From Kaistia geumhonensis (GTDB taxonomy: Bacteria > Pseudomonadota > Alphaproteobacteria > Rhizobiales > Kaistiaceae), in NCBI RefSeq assembly GCF_030815145.1, contig NZ_JAUSWJ010000001.1, positions 3,488,001-3,552,000 on the forward strand: 64,000 bases of DNA, in the 5' to 3' direction. The notes beneath the pieces are model-generated. The model was not told the DNA's origin, ran no database searches, and saw nothing but the letters and a program-made list of their open reading frames with translations. The position numbers and the translations under genes were made by a program. This document shows, piece after piece, positions 18,596 through 28,024 of this stretch. The stretch's first letter is position 1, and every line of letters starts with the position of its first letter.

Positions 18596-19223
18596 TCGGA
18601 CAGTAGGCGTCGGAGCAGGCGGGGTCAAGCGCGGCGGCTGCGTGGGCAGCGAGCGGCAGAGAGGCGCGCGGGGCGGCTCGGCCTGCCGGCGCACGGGCGG
18701 CGCGCCGGCGGGAGAGAATGAGTGGTGGGGTTGCCCGTACCGCCCGATCCGGCGGCCGGCGCCCCGCGCCCGAAAGTTGGACGGCCTGTTCCCGAGGGAC
18801 CGTGGGTGTTTACGGTTGCTTTCGGTCGCCCGGCGACGAATCCCGCGCGCCATCTCGCGATCGCGCGCCGTCGCTGTCCCGCCTCGACGGGGCCGGCGCC
18901 TCAGGCTTGGCCGCCTTCCGCCCCGCGCTCGTGACACGCGGAAGGGAAGGCCCTCGCATCCCCGCCCGCGAACGGAACGACCGGTTCGCCCTCTTCGGTG
19001 GGCGGGGACGGGGGAAGTATAGGCGCGCCCGGACAAGCGGGGATTGTTATTTTTCGCCTCCCCCCGGCGATCCGCCGCAGCGCCCGGACTCCTCTCCGGG
19101 GGGTGAAGACTTGCCTCCGCCGCAAGGCCGCCGCAATCTCGCCCGATGGGGAAGGGGACGTGCCGGGAAACGTATTCGGGCAGCGTGATCGCGCCGGCCG
19201 GCTGACGAAGAAAGACGACGCTC
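18596..19223. other. Intergenic region, no gene seen
   Basis: About 630 bp of GC-rich DNA between divergently oriented genes. The open frames here are Arg/Pro-rich and lack ribosome sites or family motifs. One AT-rich patch (TTATTTTT near 19048-19055) could belong to a promoter of the L,D-transpeptidase. An 8-bp GC inverted repeat (19060-19067, 19096-19103) is present but of unclear meaning. Confidence 0.4.
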
Positions 19224-19913
19224 ATGATGACCAGTGACCGCATCGCCGCCGGCGCCATGCCGAAGGCCGCCGCAGGCGGGCTCAGCCGCCGCTCCTTCCT
19301 CGTCGGCGCGGGCGCCGGCATCAGCGCGCTGGCCCTTTCCGGCTGCGTCACGGGCGGCATGAGCATGGCCGAGGCGGAGCGCGTCTATGGCCCGGTGCCG
19401 ACCGAGAAGTTCCCGATCCCGGCGGTGAACCTTTCCAAGGTGAACCCGAAATATTTCCGCCGCACGGTGAAATACGACACCAAGGAAGCGCCGGGCACGA
19501 TCATCATCGACCCCAAGAACTACTATGTCTACCGGGTCGAGGAGGGCGGGCTGGCGACGCGCTACGGCGCCAATGTCGGCCGCGACGGCTTCCGCTGGAA
19601 CGGCGACGTCTATGTCGGCCGCAAGGGCGAATGGGCGACCTGGACGCCGCCCAAGGAGATGATCGCCCGCCAGCCGGAAGCGGCGAAATACGCCAAGGGC
19701 ATGCCCGGCGGCCTCGGCAACCCGCTCGGCGCGCGCACGCTCTATCTCTACCAGGACGGCGTCTACACGCTCTACACGATCTACGCGACCATCCATCCGG
19801 ACTCGATCGGCAAGGGCGTCACCTCCGGCTGCACGGGCCTGCTCAGCCAGGACATGATCGACCTTTACAACAAGACCCCGGTCGGCACGAAGGTCGTGAT
19901 GCTGCCGAGCTGA
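19224..19913 (+). CDS. L,D-transpeptidase (YkuD/ErfK family) lipoprotein
   Basis: A 229-residue cell-wall enzyme that makes 3-3 peptidoglycan cross-links or links proteins to peptidoglycan. The YkuD core is visible as IIIDPKNYYVYRVE, then the active-site segment with HPDSIGKGVTSGC, whose SGC Cys is the nucleophile. The N-terminus carries both a twin-arginine-like motif (SRRSFLVG, about residues 21-28) and a lipobox (LALSGC) directly after the hydrophobic core, so the protein is probably a Tat-exported lipoprotein. Rhizobiales have many paralogues of this type. It stands alone. Confidence 0.93.
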   Translation: MMTSDRIAAGAMPKAAAGGLSRRSFLVGAGAGISALALSGCVTGGMSMAEAERVYGPVPTEKFPIPAVNLSKVNPKYFRRTVKYDTKEAPGTIIIDPKNYYVYRVEEGGLATRYGANVGRDGFRWNGDVYVGRKGEWATWTPPKEMIARQPEAAKYAKGMPGGLGNPLGARTLYLYQDGVYTLYTIYATIHPDSIGKGVTSGCTGLLSQDMIDLYNKTPVGTKVVMLPS

Positions 19914-20474
19914 GGGGCGTTTCTCTCCTTGCGTTTCGGGGCTCGCTGACTGGCCCGCGAGGGCGGGTTGAAGGTGCGGGCTGTGGGCGCCGTCGATCCA
20001 CGCCAGGCATACCCCCCTCTCCATCTCTCCCCACGAGGTGGGAGAGCGTAGGCTGCGGCACGGCATCGACGCCCGGCGCTAATCGGGAAACGCGCCGAAC
20101 TTCTGCCGCCGGGGACGTGCCCCTCTTCCCTCCGCGCAAGGGGGAAGGAGGCGGCGTGTGTCGGGGCTGCCGCTTGGCGGACGGCGAGCGGCTCACTTTC
20201 TACCGCCTTGGCCGGGCTCGACCCGGTCGCCCGCGAAATCCCGAAGCAACCAGAGCAAGACGTGGATGGCCGCAACAAGTGCGGCCATGACGCGCGGAGG
20301 GGATGTTCGGGGTCGGAAAGGGAGTTGCTTTCCTCAGCGTTGCGTTCTCGCACCGCCCCAACGCCCGTCATGGCCGGGCTTGACCCGGCCATCCACGTCT
20401 TGCTTCGAGGGCCGATCGCACCGAACCAGCCAACCTCCGCTTGCAACAAGCCGTATCTTGCGCTCCGCTGAGGC
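19914..20474. other. Intergenic region with small repeats
   Basis: No gene is seen. It contains imperfect inverted repeats around CTCTCC-CACGAGG-GGGAGAG (about 20018-20046) and CTTCCC-GGGGAAG (about 20123-20146), and two copies of the dispersed palindromic repeat (20255-20292 and 20366-20403). Open frames across it encode only repeat-derived peptides. Confidence 0.5.
20255..20403. repeat. Dispersed palindromic repeat, two copies
   Basis: Copy 1 (20255-20292) reads GCAAGACGTGGATGGCC - loop - GGCCATGACG. Copy 2 (20366-20403) is the same element in the opposite orientation. Each forms a hairpin through GGCC-type arms; the arm and loop bases differ between copies (GGCCGC/GCGGCC in one, GGCCGGG/CCCGGCC in the other) with pairing kept. 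Confidence 0.8.
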
Positions 20475-20762
20475 ATGGGCGGCTACGTCTATCTCATGTC
20501 GAACCGCAAGGATGGGACGCTCTATCTCGGCGTCACCAACAACATCGCGCGCCGCGCCTTCGAGCATCGCGAGGGCATCCTCGAGGGCTTCACCAAGCGC
20601 TACGGCATCGCGCGGCTCGTCTGGGCGGAATGGCACGACGACATCCGATCCGCCATCCAGCGGGAGCGCACCATGAAGCACTGGCCGCGCGCCTGGAAGG
20701 TCCGCCTTATTCACCAGATGAACCCGGACTGGGATGATCTGTATGAAGTGCTGAACGGGTAG
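20475..20762 (+). CDS. GIY-YIG nuclease family protein
   Basis: A 95-residue single-domain GIY-YIG protein. The core is GYVYLMSNRKDGTLYLGVT (residues 3-21: YVY and YLG form the GIY and YIG strands), followed by the Arg in NNIARRAFEHREG and the Glu-containing helix later. Single-domain members of this UPF0213/YhbQ-like group are common in Rhizobiales, and their substrate is unknown. It is embedded in palindromic repeats on both sides. The ATG at 20475 lies soon after repeat copy 2; the ribosome site is weak (CGCTGAGGC). Confidence 0.9.
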   Translation: MGGYVYLMSNRKDGTLYLGVTNNIARRAFEHREGILEGFTKRYGIARLVWAEWHDDIRSAIQRERTMKHWPRAWKVRLIHQMNPDWDDLYEVLNG

Positions 20763-21176
20763 AGCGGCGGTCTGCGTGCGGCTCCTACGGCGACCACTGG
20801 GGCGCCGCCGCAGCAGCCGTCATTGCGGGGCTCGTCCCGGTCATCCACGCCTCACCCTGCTTCGTGTAGCGGCGCAAGCAAGACGTGGATGGCCGCAACA
20901 AGTGCGGCCATGACGCGGAGGGGAAGGAAGGGCTCTGACGGCGCTTGGGGCTTTGTCAACGGCGTCAGCCACGCTCTGGCATCTCAGCCCGTCATGGCCG
21001 GGCTTGACCCGGCCATCCACGTCTTCCTTTTCTACGCGTCAGACTCCGCAAGCAAGACGTGGATGGCCGCAACAAGTGCGGCCATGACGGCGGGCAAGAT
21101 CCGGCTCTGAAGTACGCACAGCTTCTTCCAAGCTGCCCGTCGAGCGTTGCCCGACATTGCAGGGTAAAAGGCGCGG
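20763..21176. other. Repeat-filled intergenic region
   Basis: About 414 bp without a gene. It is made mostly of four copies of the dispersed palindromic repeat, arranged as two inverted pairs, and ends at the AT-rich gene at 21177. The frames that give MAGLDPAIHV and KTWMAATSAAMT are translations of the repeat, not proteins. Confidence 0.6.
20818..21089. repeat. Dispersed palindromic repeats, two inverted pairs
   Basis: Pair A: 20818-20853 (degenerate) and 20878-20915. Pair B: 20990-21026 and 21052-21089. In each pair the first copy reads CGTCAT...CACG and the second reads GCAAGACGTGG...CATGACG, separated by about 25 bp, so the pair could fold as two hairpins or one long cruciform. This is the organisation of bacterial REP/BIME elements. 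Confidence 0.8.
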
Positions 21177-22556
21177 CTACTGAACATTGTCGGGCTGCAC
21201 AGCGTCTCCGGCTTTTCGCGGGAACTTTCTGAGATGCTCAAGAAAAGTACGTCGAGGGGCGTATATATACTCGTCTCCTACATTCTGTCGCAAGTGCTCT
21301 TTCAGGAGTTCCATCTTGGTCTGAGTGCGAAGGTCATATTTTTCTTCAGTCGTCAGATCAAGGTCGTCCTGAGACGCGTAAGAAACGTCTTGAGATATGA
21401 TGCTGATCTTATATAGCTCTTGTCGCCGTCTATTGATTGCAATTATCTCATATAATATGTACTTTATCATAGCATAACATATACCAAGTATCGTTATGGA
21501 GACAGATACATATGGGGCGCGAGATAATAGAAAATCAAATATACTTATCCCTTGAAGCTGCGAAACAGTGTCGAGCAATCTCTCCGAATTGCTGAAAAGA
21601 CGTAGAGTGACTCCTACTATAACGAGCAACGGTATTACAGCCAATGCGGCGTACAATCGAACATTGCGCGCTCCTTGGCGAACATATCCATTTAGATCTG
21701 TTGGAAATAGATTTATATTTGATTTCAGCTCGCTCAATTGGCGCTCTGCGTCAACGATCTGTTCGGTAAGAATTCTCCTTTCTTGAGAGGTCTTATCAAT
21801 AGATTGCGTCAGATTTTCAAGTCTGGCTGACTGTTCATTAATTACAGTCTTTGCTACCTCAATTTCTTCCTGACTTTTCTTGTAGCTAAATGAAGCAGAC
21901 TCTATTTTTTCTTCAAGCTCTAGCAACGAATTCTTGCTTGATTCAATGTGCTGATCGATGCGATCAAGTTGGCGTTGGTGCTCCTGCACTTGATCGTAAG
22001 CGACCTTGGCTTTCTCCTGATAGGAACTAAATTGCGCTAAAGCCGAATTCTTCTCGAAATCAATATTGTCCACAAATCTGACAATATCCGAGATCAGGTG
22101 TCTCTCTACGCCTCTTACGTCTATTTTCAACAACTCAGCTGACCTAATTAGGGGCTCAGTGGGGCGCAGGCCAAACCCCTTCGTAAAGTCATTAATCTTG
22201 AACGTAAAAGAACCGTCCAGAAATGTCTCCGTTAATTTAACTTCGTTGTCATTGTCCAGATAGGGAACATAACTCAGCTCCATTCTGTGATACGGTTCGT
22301 ACTCAGTGGCAAATATCCTTATTTCCGTAACATATATTACTTCATTGAAATCAAAGTCGAGCCAAGCTCGCCTAGCTTTCATGTTGTTTTCTGGAAGTAC
22401 ATTTCCGATTAATAGTGTAGATTTACGATTCTTATACGAGAAGAAGCTTATGTCGATTTTAATCGGCCTCGGATAGTCCTTCTCGAACGCCGCCTCTAAA
22501 TTGCGGGAGTTCAATTCGTCGGGGGGCTGTAATGTCGAATTGGGCTCGGATGACAT
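21177..22556 (-). CDS. Coiled-coil membrane protein in AT-rich DNA
   Basis: A 459-residue protein of unknown function (465 if it starts at the ATG at 22574). Four parts are visible: a soluble N-terminal region (about 1-185) rich in beta-like segments; a long heptad-type helix (about 190-300) with many Gln/Glu/Lys and repeated Ile/Leu; two membrane segments (LYAALAVIPLLVIVGV and VSVSITILGICYAMIKYI); and a charged C-terminal tail. The gene is far more AT-rich than its neighbours and uses TTA, ATA and AGA codons rare elsewhere, so it was probably acquired. AAGG about 9 nt before the ATG at 22554-22556 decides the start. Confidence 0.75.
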   Translation of the reverse strand: MSSEPNSTLQPPDELNSRNLEAAFEKDYPRPIKIDISFFSYKNRKSTLLIGNVLPENNMKARRAWLDFDFNEVIYVTEIRIFATEYEPYHRMELSYVPYLDNDNEVKLTETFLDGSFTFKINDFTKGFGLRPTEPLIRSAELLKIDVRGVERHLISDIVRFVDNIDFEKNSALAQFSSYQEKAKVAYDQVQEHQRQLDRIDQHIESSKNSLLELEEKIESASFSYKKSQEEIEVAKTVINEQSARLENLTQSIDKTSQERRILTEQIVDAERQLSELKSNINLFPTDLNGYVRQGARNVRLYAALAVIPLLVIVGVTLRLFSNSERLLDTVSQLQGISIFDFLLSRAPYVSVSITILGICYAMIKYILYEIIAINRRRQELYKISIISQDVSYASQDDLDLTTEEKYDLRTQTKMELLKEHLRQNVGDEYIYAPRRTFLEHLRKFPRKAGDAVQPDNVQ

Positions 22557-22735
22557 TCGTAGCACCTTGGCCATCTATAACAAGAGTGTAGCGCCACGAT
22601 TTCGCTTATGCCACTGTCGGAGCCGCGCGATGGCCGTTATTTGTGAAGATAGGCGACCAAGTGTTCGCTAGACAGCGCTATCCGGCAAGCCTTGGGGGCA
22701 GCGCTTTGACAGCAGCTAAAGCTTGAATTGGCTAC

Positions 22736-22985
<250 letters not shown>

Positions 22986-23010
22986 CCATGCTACCGGCCG
23001 CTCGGCGCCT

Positions 23011-23577
23011 TCAAGGTTGCGAGGCCAAGCCCAGCGCCGATGTCAGGGTCTCCAGCCGCCCCGGCCGCGTGCCCGTCACCTCGATCACGCGCGTTCGTCC
23101 GGATAACAGACCGAGATCGTCGTCGCGGATCATGCTCTTCATTCGCGCGTCGACGCGGCGGCGGAGCGTTGCGAGTTCGATGGGGCTCGCGATCTCGTCG
23201 GGCTGGACGAGCGGGATGAAGACGATGCGGTCGAGGCTGGCCAGCGCGCGGCTGATGCGCGCGAGCAGCTTGCCTTGCGGCAGCCATTCGAAGCCTTCGC
23301 CGGCGCCGATGACATCGAGATAGGCAAGGAAATCGAGCGGGCAGCGATCGAAAACGACATTTTCGCCATGCGCCTCGTCGAGGATCAGGCGGCAGCTCTC
23401 GCCGAGCTGCGCCTCGAAATCGGCGATCACTGGCCTGGCCGCGAAGGCGACGCCCCGTTCCACAAGCGTCCAGTACGGCTCGGACACGGCCTCGAAGTCG
23501 GGAAAGGCGGCGACGAAATCCTCGATCAGCGTGGACTTGCCGGTGTCATGCGTTCCGCTGACGGCGATGCGCATCAT
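23011..23577 (-). CDS. P-loop ATPase/kinase-like protein (AAA_28 type)
   Basis: A 188-residue P-loop protein. The Walker A is GTHDTGKST (residues 8-16); a conserved VVFDRCPLDFLAYLD segment (residues about 74-88) looks like the Walker B/DRxxxD region of nucleotide kinases; and a DRIVFIPL strand with a C-terminal nucleoside-monophosphate-kinase-like lid follows. Related proteins are annotated as AAA family ATPases or NadR-type nucleotide kinases, with unproven substrates. It starts 15 nt after the ispG stop and ends 26 nt before the ispG fragment, so it sits exactly between the two ispG 3' ends. Confidence 0.85.
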   Translation of the reverse strand: MMRIAVSGTHDTGKSTLIEDFVAAFPDFEAVSEPYWTLVERGVAFAARPVIADFEAQLGESCRLILDEAHGENVVFDRCPLDFLAYLDVIGAGEGFEWLPQGKLLARISRALASLDRIVFIPLVQPDEIASPIELATLRRRVDARMKSMIRDDDLGLLSGRTRVIEVTGTRPGRLETLTSALGLASQP

Positions 23578-23592
23578 GGCGCGCTCCGCGCG

Positions 23593-24858
<1,266 letters not shown>

Positions 24859-24898
24859 GACGGCCTCATGGGGGAGAAGAAGGTGGAGCGGACCGGCA

Positions 24899-25462
24899 TC
24901 ACGCGCCCTGCCGGCAGCGGGCGCAGAGGCCGCGGATCTCGATGACGGGGGCGCGCGGGGCGAAGGAGGCGCTGTCCGCGATGGCGGCGAGCGCACCGGC
25001 GAGCGCGGGCGAGGAGGCCTCCGCCGCCGCGCCGCAGCCCTCGCAGAGCAGGAACACCGTCGGCCCGTCATGCGCGCTCGAATGGGCGGCATGCTCGTGC
25101 GCGTGATCGTGGCCGGCCTGGCCGCGCGTGCAGGCGATATAGGCGTTGCGGCTCTCGATGCGGTGGGCGAAGCCGTTCTCGACGAGGAATTCCAGCGCGC
25201 GATAGACGCTGACCGGCGCCGGGCGCGGGCCGTCGCGGGCGAGGCGGTCGATCACCTCATAGGCGCTGGCGGGCACATGGCTCTCGGCGAGCGCGGCCAG
25301 CACCTTGCGCCGCTGCTCCGTGAAGCGCAGGCCCGTCGCCGCCGACACCGCCTCGGCATGGGCGATGGCGCCGCGCTCGCAGCTGTCATGGTCGTGCTCG
25401 CCATGCTCGTGTGGCGCCTGTTGCGGCGTCCCTGCCTCGCTGGTCAGCCCGGCCTCGTCCAT
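24899..25462 (-). CDS. zur: Fur-family zinc regulator (Zur type)
   Basis: A 187-residue Fur-family repressor. The winged helix runs from [18 protein letters not shown] to [22 protein letters not shown]. His-rich stretches flank it (HEHGEHDHD at the N-terminus, [10 protein letters not shown] in the middle) and two Cys pairs (LLCEGCG and LCARCRQ) would hold the structural zinc, which favours Zur over Fur, Mur or Irr. It represses zinc uptake genes in relatives. The ATG at 25460-25462 has GAGGCGG upstream. No znuABC genes are in the window. Confidence 0.88.
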   Translation of the reverse strand: MDEAGLTSEAGTPQQAPHEHGEHDHDSCERGAIAHAEAVSAATGLRFTEQRRKVLAALAESHVPASAYEVIDRLARDGPRPAPVSVYRALEFLVENGFAHRIESRNAYIACTRGQAGHDHAHEHAAHSSAHDGPTVFLLCEGCGAAAEASSPALAGALAAIADSASFAPRAPVIEIRGLCARCRQGA

Positions 25463-25619
25463 CGCGTTCCGCCTCAAATGCCGCGCGCGGGTCGTCTTCC
25501 CATGCCGCGGCGCCGCGTTCTACCATGAGCGAGGCCGCCTCGGCGCGCCCGTCTCGCCCGGAATATAGTCGCGGGCGCGGCGCTTCTCACCCCTCTTCTT
25601 CACGCGGGAGCCTCTTCTC

Positions 25620-26417
25620 ATGCCGAACGACCGCCATCTCGCCGGCAAGACCGCGCTCGTCACCGGCTCCACCTCGGGGATCGGGCTCGGCATCGCCCGC
25701 GCCTTCGCGGCGGCCGGCGCCAATGTCGTGCTGAACGGCTTCGGCGATGCGCCGGCGATCGAGACGCTGCGCGCCGGCATCGCGGCCGAGCACGGCGTCG
25801 AGGTCCGCTACAGCGCCGCCGATCTCACCCGCGTCGACGAGATCGAGACCATGGTCGCCGACGCCGTCGAGGCCTTCGGCGCCGTCGACGTGCTCGTCAA
25901 CAATGCCGGCATCCAGCATGTCGCGCCGGTGCACGAGTTTCCGACCGACAAGTGGGACCTCGTGATCGCGCTCAACCTCTCGGCCGCCTTCCACGCCATG
26001 CGGCTCGTCATCCCCGGCATGAAGGCGAAGCGCTGGGGCCGCATCATCTCGACCGCCTCGGCGCATGCGCTGGTTGCCTCGCCCTACAAGGCGGCCTATG
26101 TCGCGGCGAAGCACGGCATCGCCGGGCTCACCAAGACGGTGGCGCTCGAGGTCGCCGAAAGCGGCATCACGGTCAACGCCATCTCGCCCGGCTATGTCTG
26201 GACGCCGCTCGTCGAGAAGCAGATCCCCGCCACCATGAAGGCGCGCGGCATGACCGAGGAACAGGTGAAGCGCGACGTGCTGCTCGCCGCGCAGCCGACG
26301 CGCCAGTTCGTCACCGTCGAGGAGATCGCCGGGCTCGCGCTCTACCTCACCACCGACGGCGCCCGCAACATCACCGGCGCGCTGCAGGTGATCGACGGCG
26401 GCTGGACCGCGGCATGA
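25620..26417 (+). CDS. bdhA: 3-hydroxybutyrate dehydrogenase
   Basis: A 265-residue short-chain dehydrogenase oxidising D-3-hydroxybutyrate to acetoacetate in polyhydroxybutyrate use. The NAD motif TGSTSGIGLGIA, NNAGIQHVAPV, catalytic Ser in STASAHALVASPYKAAYVAAKHG with Tyr and Lys, and the family-specific C-terminal part (GYVWTPLVEKQIP, AAQPTRQFVTVEE) match BdhA closely. Its stop overlaps the start of the next SDR gene by ATGA. It is divergent from zur. Confidence 0.93.
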   Translation: MPNDRHLAGKTALVTGSTSGIGLGIARAFAAAGANVVLNGFGDAPAIETLRAGIAAEHGVEVRYSAADLTRVDEIETMVADAVEAFGAVDVLVNNAGIQHVAPVHEFPTDKWDLVIALNLSAAFHAMRLVIPGMKAKRWGRIISTASAHALVASPYKAAYVAAKHGIAGLTKTVALEVAESGITVNAISPGYVWTPLVEKQIPATMKARGMTEEQVKRDVLLAAQPTRQFVTVEEIAGLALYLTTDGARNITGALQVIDGGWTAA

Positions 26418-27160
26418 CCAGCCTTTCAGGACGCGTCGCCGCCGTCACGGGCGCGGCGAGCGGGATCGGCCGCGGCATCGCGCTGCGCTTCGCCGCCGCG
26501 GGCGCGGCGCTCGCCGTGCTCGACCGAGACGAAGCGGGCGCCGAGCGGGTGGCGGGCGAGATCGCGGCGGCGGGCGGCCGCGCGGCGGCGTTTGCCTGCG
26601 ACATCGCCGACGAGGCCTCGGTCGCTTCCGCCTTCGCGGCGGCAGACAGCGCGCTCGGTCCCGTCGATATCCTCGTCAACAATGCCGGCGTGCTGCGCGA
26701 TACGCCGATCGCCGAGATGACGGCGGGCGAATGGGACCGCGTGATGGGCGTCAACCTGCGCGGCGCGTTCCTGGCGACGCAGGCCGTCTTGCCGGGCATG
26801 CGGGCGCGCGGCCATGGGCGGATCATCAACATCGCCTCGCAGCTGGCGCTGAAGGGCGCGCCGCTGCTCGCCCATTACGTCGCCTCCAAGGCCGGGCTGA
26901 TCGGCTTCACCCGCGCGCTCGCGCTCGAAGTGGCGCGCGAGGGGGTGACGGTCAACGCGATCGCGCCCGGCATCATCGAGACGCCGATGAGCGCCGGCGT
27001 GCCGCCCGACATCAAGGCGCGCGTCGCCGGGGCGCTGCCCATCGGTCGCTTCGGCCGTGTCGACGAGATCACCGGCGCCGCGCTGCTGCTCGCCTCCGAC
27101 GAGGCCAGCTATTTCATCGGCGCGACGCTGAACGTCTCCGGCGGCGACGTGATGGGCTGA
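26414..27160 (+). CDS. SDR-family oxidoreductase (FabG-like)
   Basis: A 248-residue classical short-chain dehydrogenase. It has TGAASGIGRGIA, DILVNNAGVL, the catalytic set Ser (NIASQLAL), Tyr and Lys (HYVASKAG), and a C-terminal GATLNVSGGDVMG tail that resembles 3-oxoacyl-ACP reductases and cyclic-alcohol or sugar-alcohol dehydrogenases. Its ATG overlaps the bdhA stop (ATGA), so the two are translationally coupled. The substrate is unknown; a role in hydroxyacid metabolism is inferred from the neighbour. Confidence 0.92.
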   Translation: MTSLSGRVAAVTGAASGIGRGIALRFAAAGAALAVLDRDEAGAERVAGEIAAAGGRAAAFACDIADEASVASAFAAADSALGPVDILVNNAGVLRDTPIAEMTAGEWDRVMGVNLRGAFLATQAVLPGMRARGHGRIINIASQLALKGAPLLAHYVASKAGLIGFTRALALEVAREGVTVNAIAPGIIETPMSAGVPPDIKARVAGALPIGRFGRVDEITGAALLLASDEASYFIGATLNVSGGDVMG

Positions 27161-27163
27161 GCG

Positions 27164-27910
27164 TCAGCCGGCGAGCGCCACGGCATCGGCGCCGGCCGGG
27201 ATGAGGAGCGGCGCTTCGGGATCCTCCACCGCCCGGCGGACGGCCGCGACGACATCCTCCTCGCGGGTCGAGGGCGCATCCGCGTCGGAGAAGCCCGCCA
27301 TGAAGGCGGCGACGAGCGGCGCATAGGGCGCGGGGAAGGGGCTCTCGGCCGGCAGCAGCGCCCTCGCATTCTCGCCGAAGCGGGTCGCCGGCGCGCGGCC
27401 GGGCAGCACGGTCACGACGCGGATGCCGAAGGACGCGAGTTCCTCCGCCAGCACGGCGGAGAAGCCGTTCACCGCATGCTTGCTGGCCGTATAGACCGAG
27501 AGCAGCGGCAGCGGCTTCAGCGTCACGCTGGAGCCGATATTGACGATGATGCCGGCGCCGCGCTCGCGCATGGCGGGCACGACCGCCTGCGTCATCGCGA
27601 CGAGGCCGAGAACATTGGTCTCGAACAGCGCCCGCGCCGTCTCGACCGGCGTCGCCTCCAGCGCGTTCAAAAGGCCGATGCCGGCATTGTTGACGAGAAC
27701 GTCGACCGGCCCGGCCGCCGCGACGGCGCGGGCGATGCTCGCCGCATCGGTCACGTCGAGCTCCAGCAGCGTGAGACGGTCGGAGGCGGGGAGGAGGCCT
27801 TCCTTCGGCCTCCGCATGGTGGCGACGACGCGCCAGCCGCGCTCCAGGAAATCGCGCGCGATGGCGAGGCCGAAGCCGGACGAGCAGCCGGTGACGAGAG
27901 CGGTCTTCAT
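27164..27910 (-). CDS. SDR-family oxidoreductase
   Basis: A 248-residue short-chain dehydrogenase of the retinol/17-beta-type group: TGCSSGFGLAIA, PVDVLVNNAGIG, catalytic Ser in NIGSSVTLKP and YTASKHAVNG. The insert and C-terminal region (PGRAPATRFGENA) match enzymes often found next to AraC regulators. The ATG at 27908-27910 has GGAG 7 nt upstream. It is divergent from an AraC-type regulator, with an inverted repeat between them, and its 3' end converges on the FabG-like gene 3 nt away. Confidence 0.92.
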   Translation of the reverse strand: MKTALVTGCSSGFGLAIARDFLERGWRVVATMRRPKEGLLPASDRLTLLELDVTDAASIARAVAAAGPVDVLVNNAGIGLLNALEATPVETARALFETNVLGLVAMTQAVVPAMRERGAGIIVNIGSSVTLKPLPLLSVYTASKHAVNGFSAVLAEELASFGIRVVTVLPGRAPATRFGENARALLPAESPFPAPYAPLVAAFMAGFSDADAPSTREEDVVAAVRRAVEDPEAPLLIPAGADAVALAG

Positions 27911-27959
27911 GGGTGGCTCCAGGGGTTGGAGAGGATGGCCGCAGCCTAGACGGGGAGGG

Positions 27960-28007
27960 CCGGACTCCCTATCATCAGAAATCCGGCTTTCATGATCGAG
28001 AGTCCGG
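27960..28007. promoter_or_regulatory. Inverted repeat in the SDR-AraC divergent promoter region
   Basis: CCGGACTC (27960-27967) and GAGTCCGG (28000-28007) form a perfect 8-bp inverted repeat with a 32-bp spacer that also holds an ATCCGG half-site. It lies in the gap between the SDR gene (start 27910) and the AraC gene (start 28025). Spaced half-sites of this kind suit an AraC-family dimer. It supports the start at 28025 rather than 27992. Confidence 0.45.
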
Positions 28008-28024
28008 TTTTGCTTGGAGCAGGC

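Noticed and set aside
18491-19366. A 291-codon minus-strand open frame across the gap before the L,D-transpeptidase
   Set aside because: It overlaps the starts of two well-supported genes, is Pro/Arg-rich and has no ribosome site.
20255-21089. CRISPR array
   Set aside because: The repeats alternate in orientation, are palindromic and have irregular spacing; there are no cas genes.
20823-21110. A short frame translating to MAGLDPAIHV and KTWMAATSAAMT peptides, with similar ones at 20158-20676 and 31629-31859
   Set aside because: These are translations of the dispersed palindromic repeat, a known source of false gene calls in this order.
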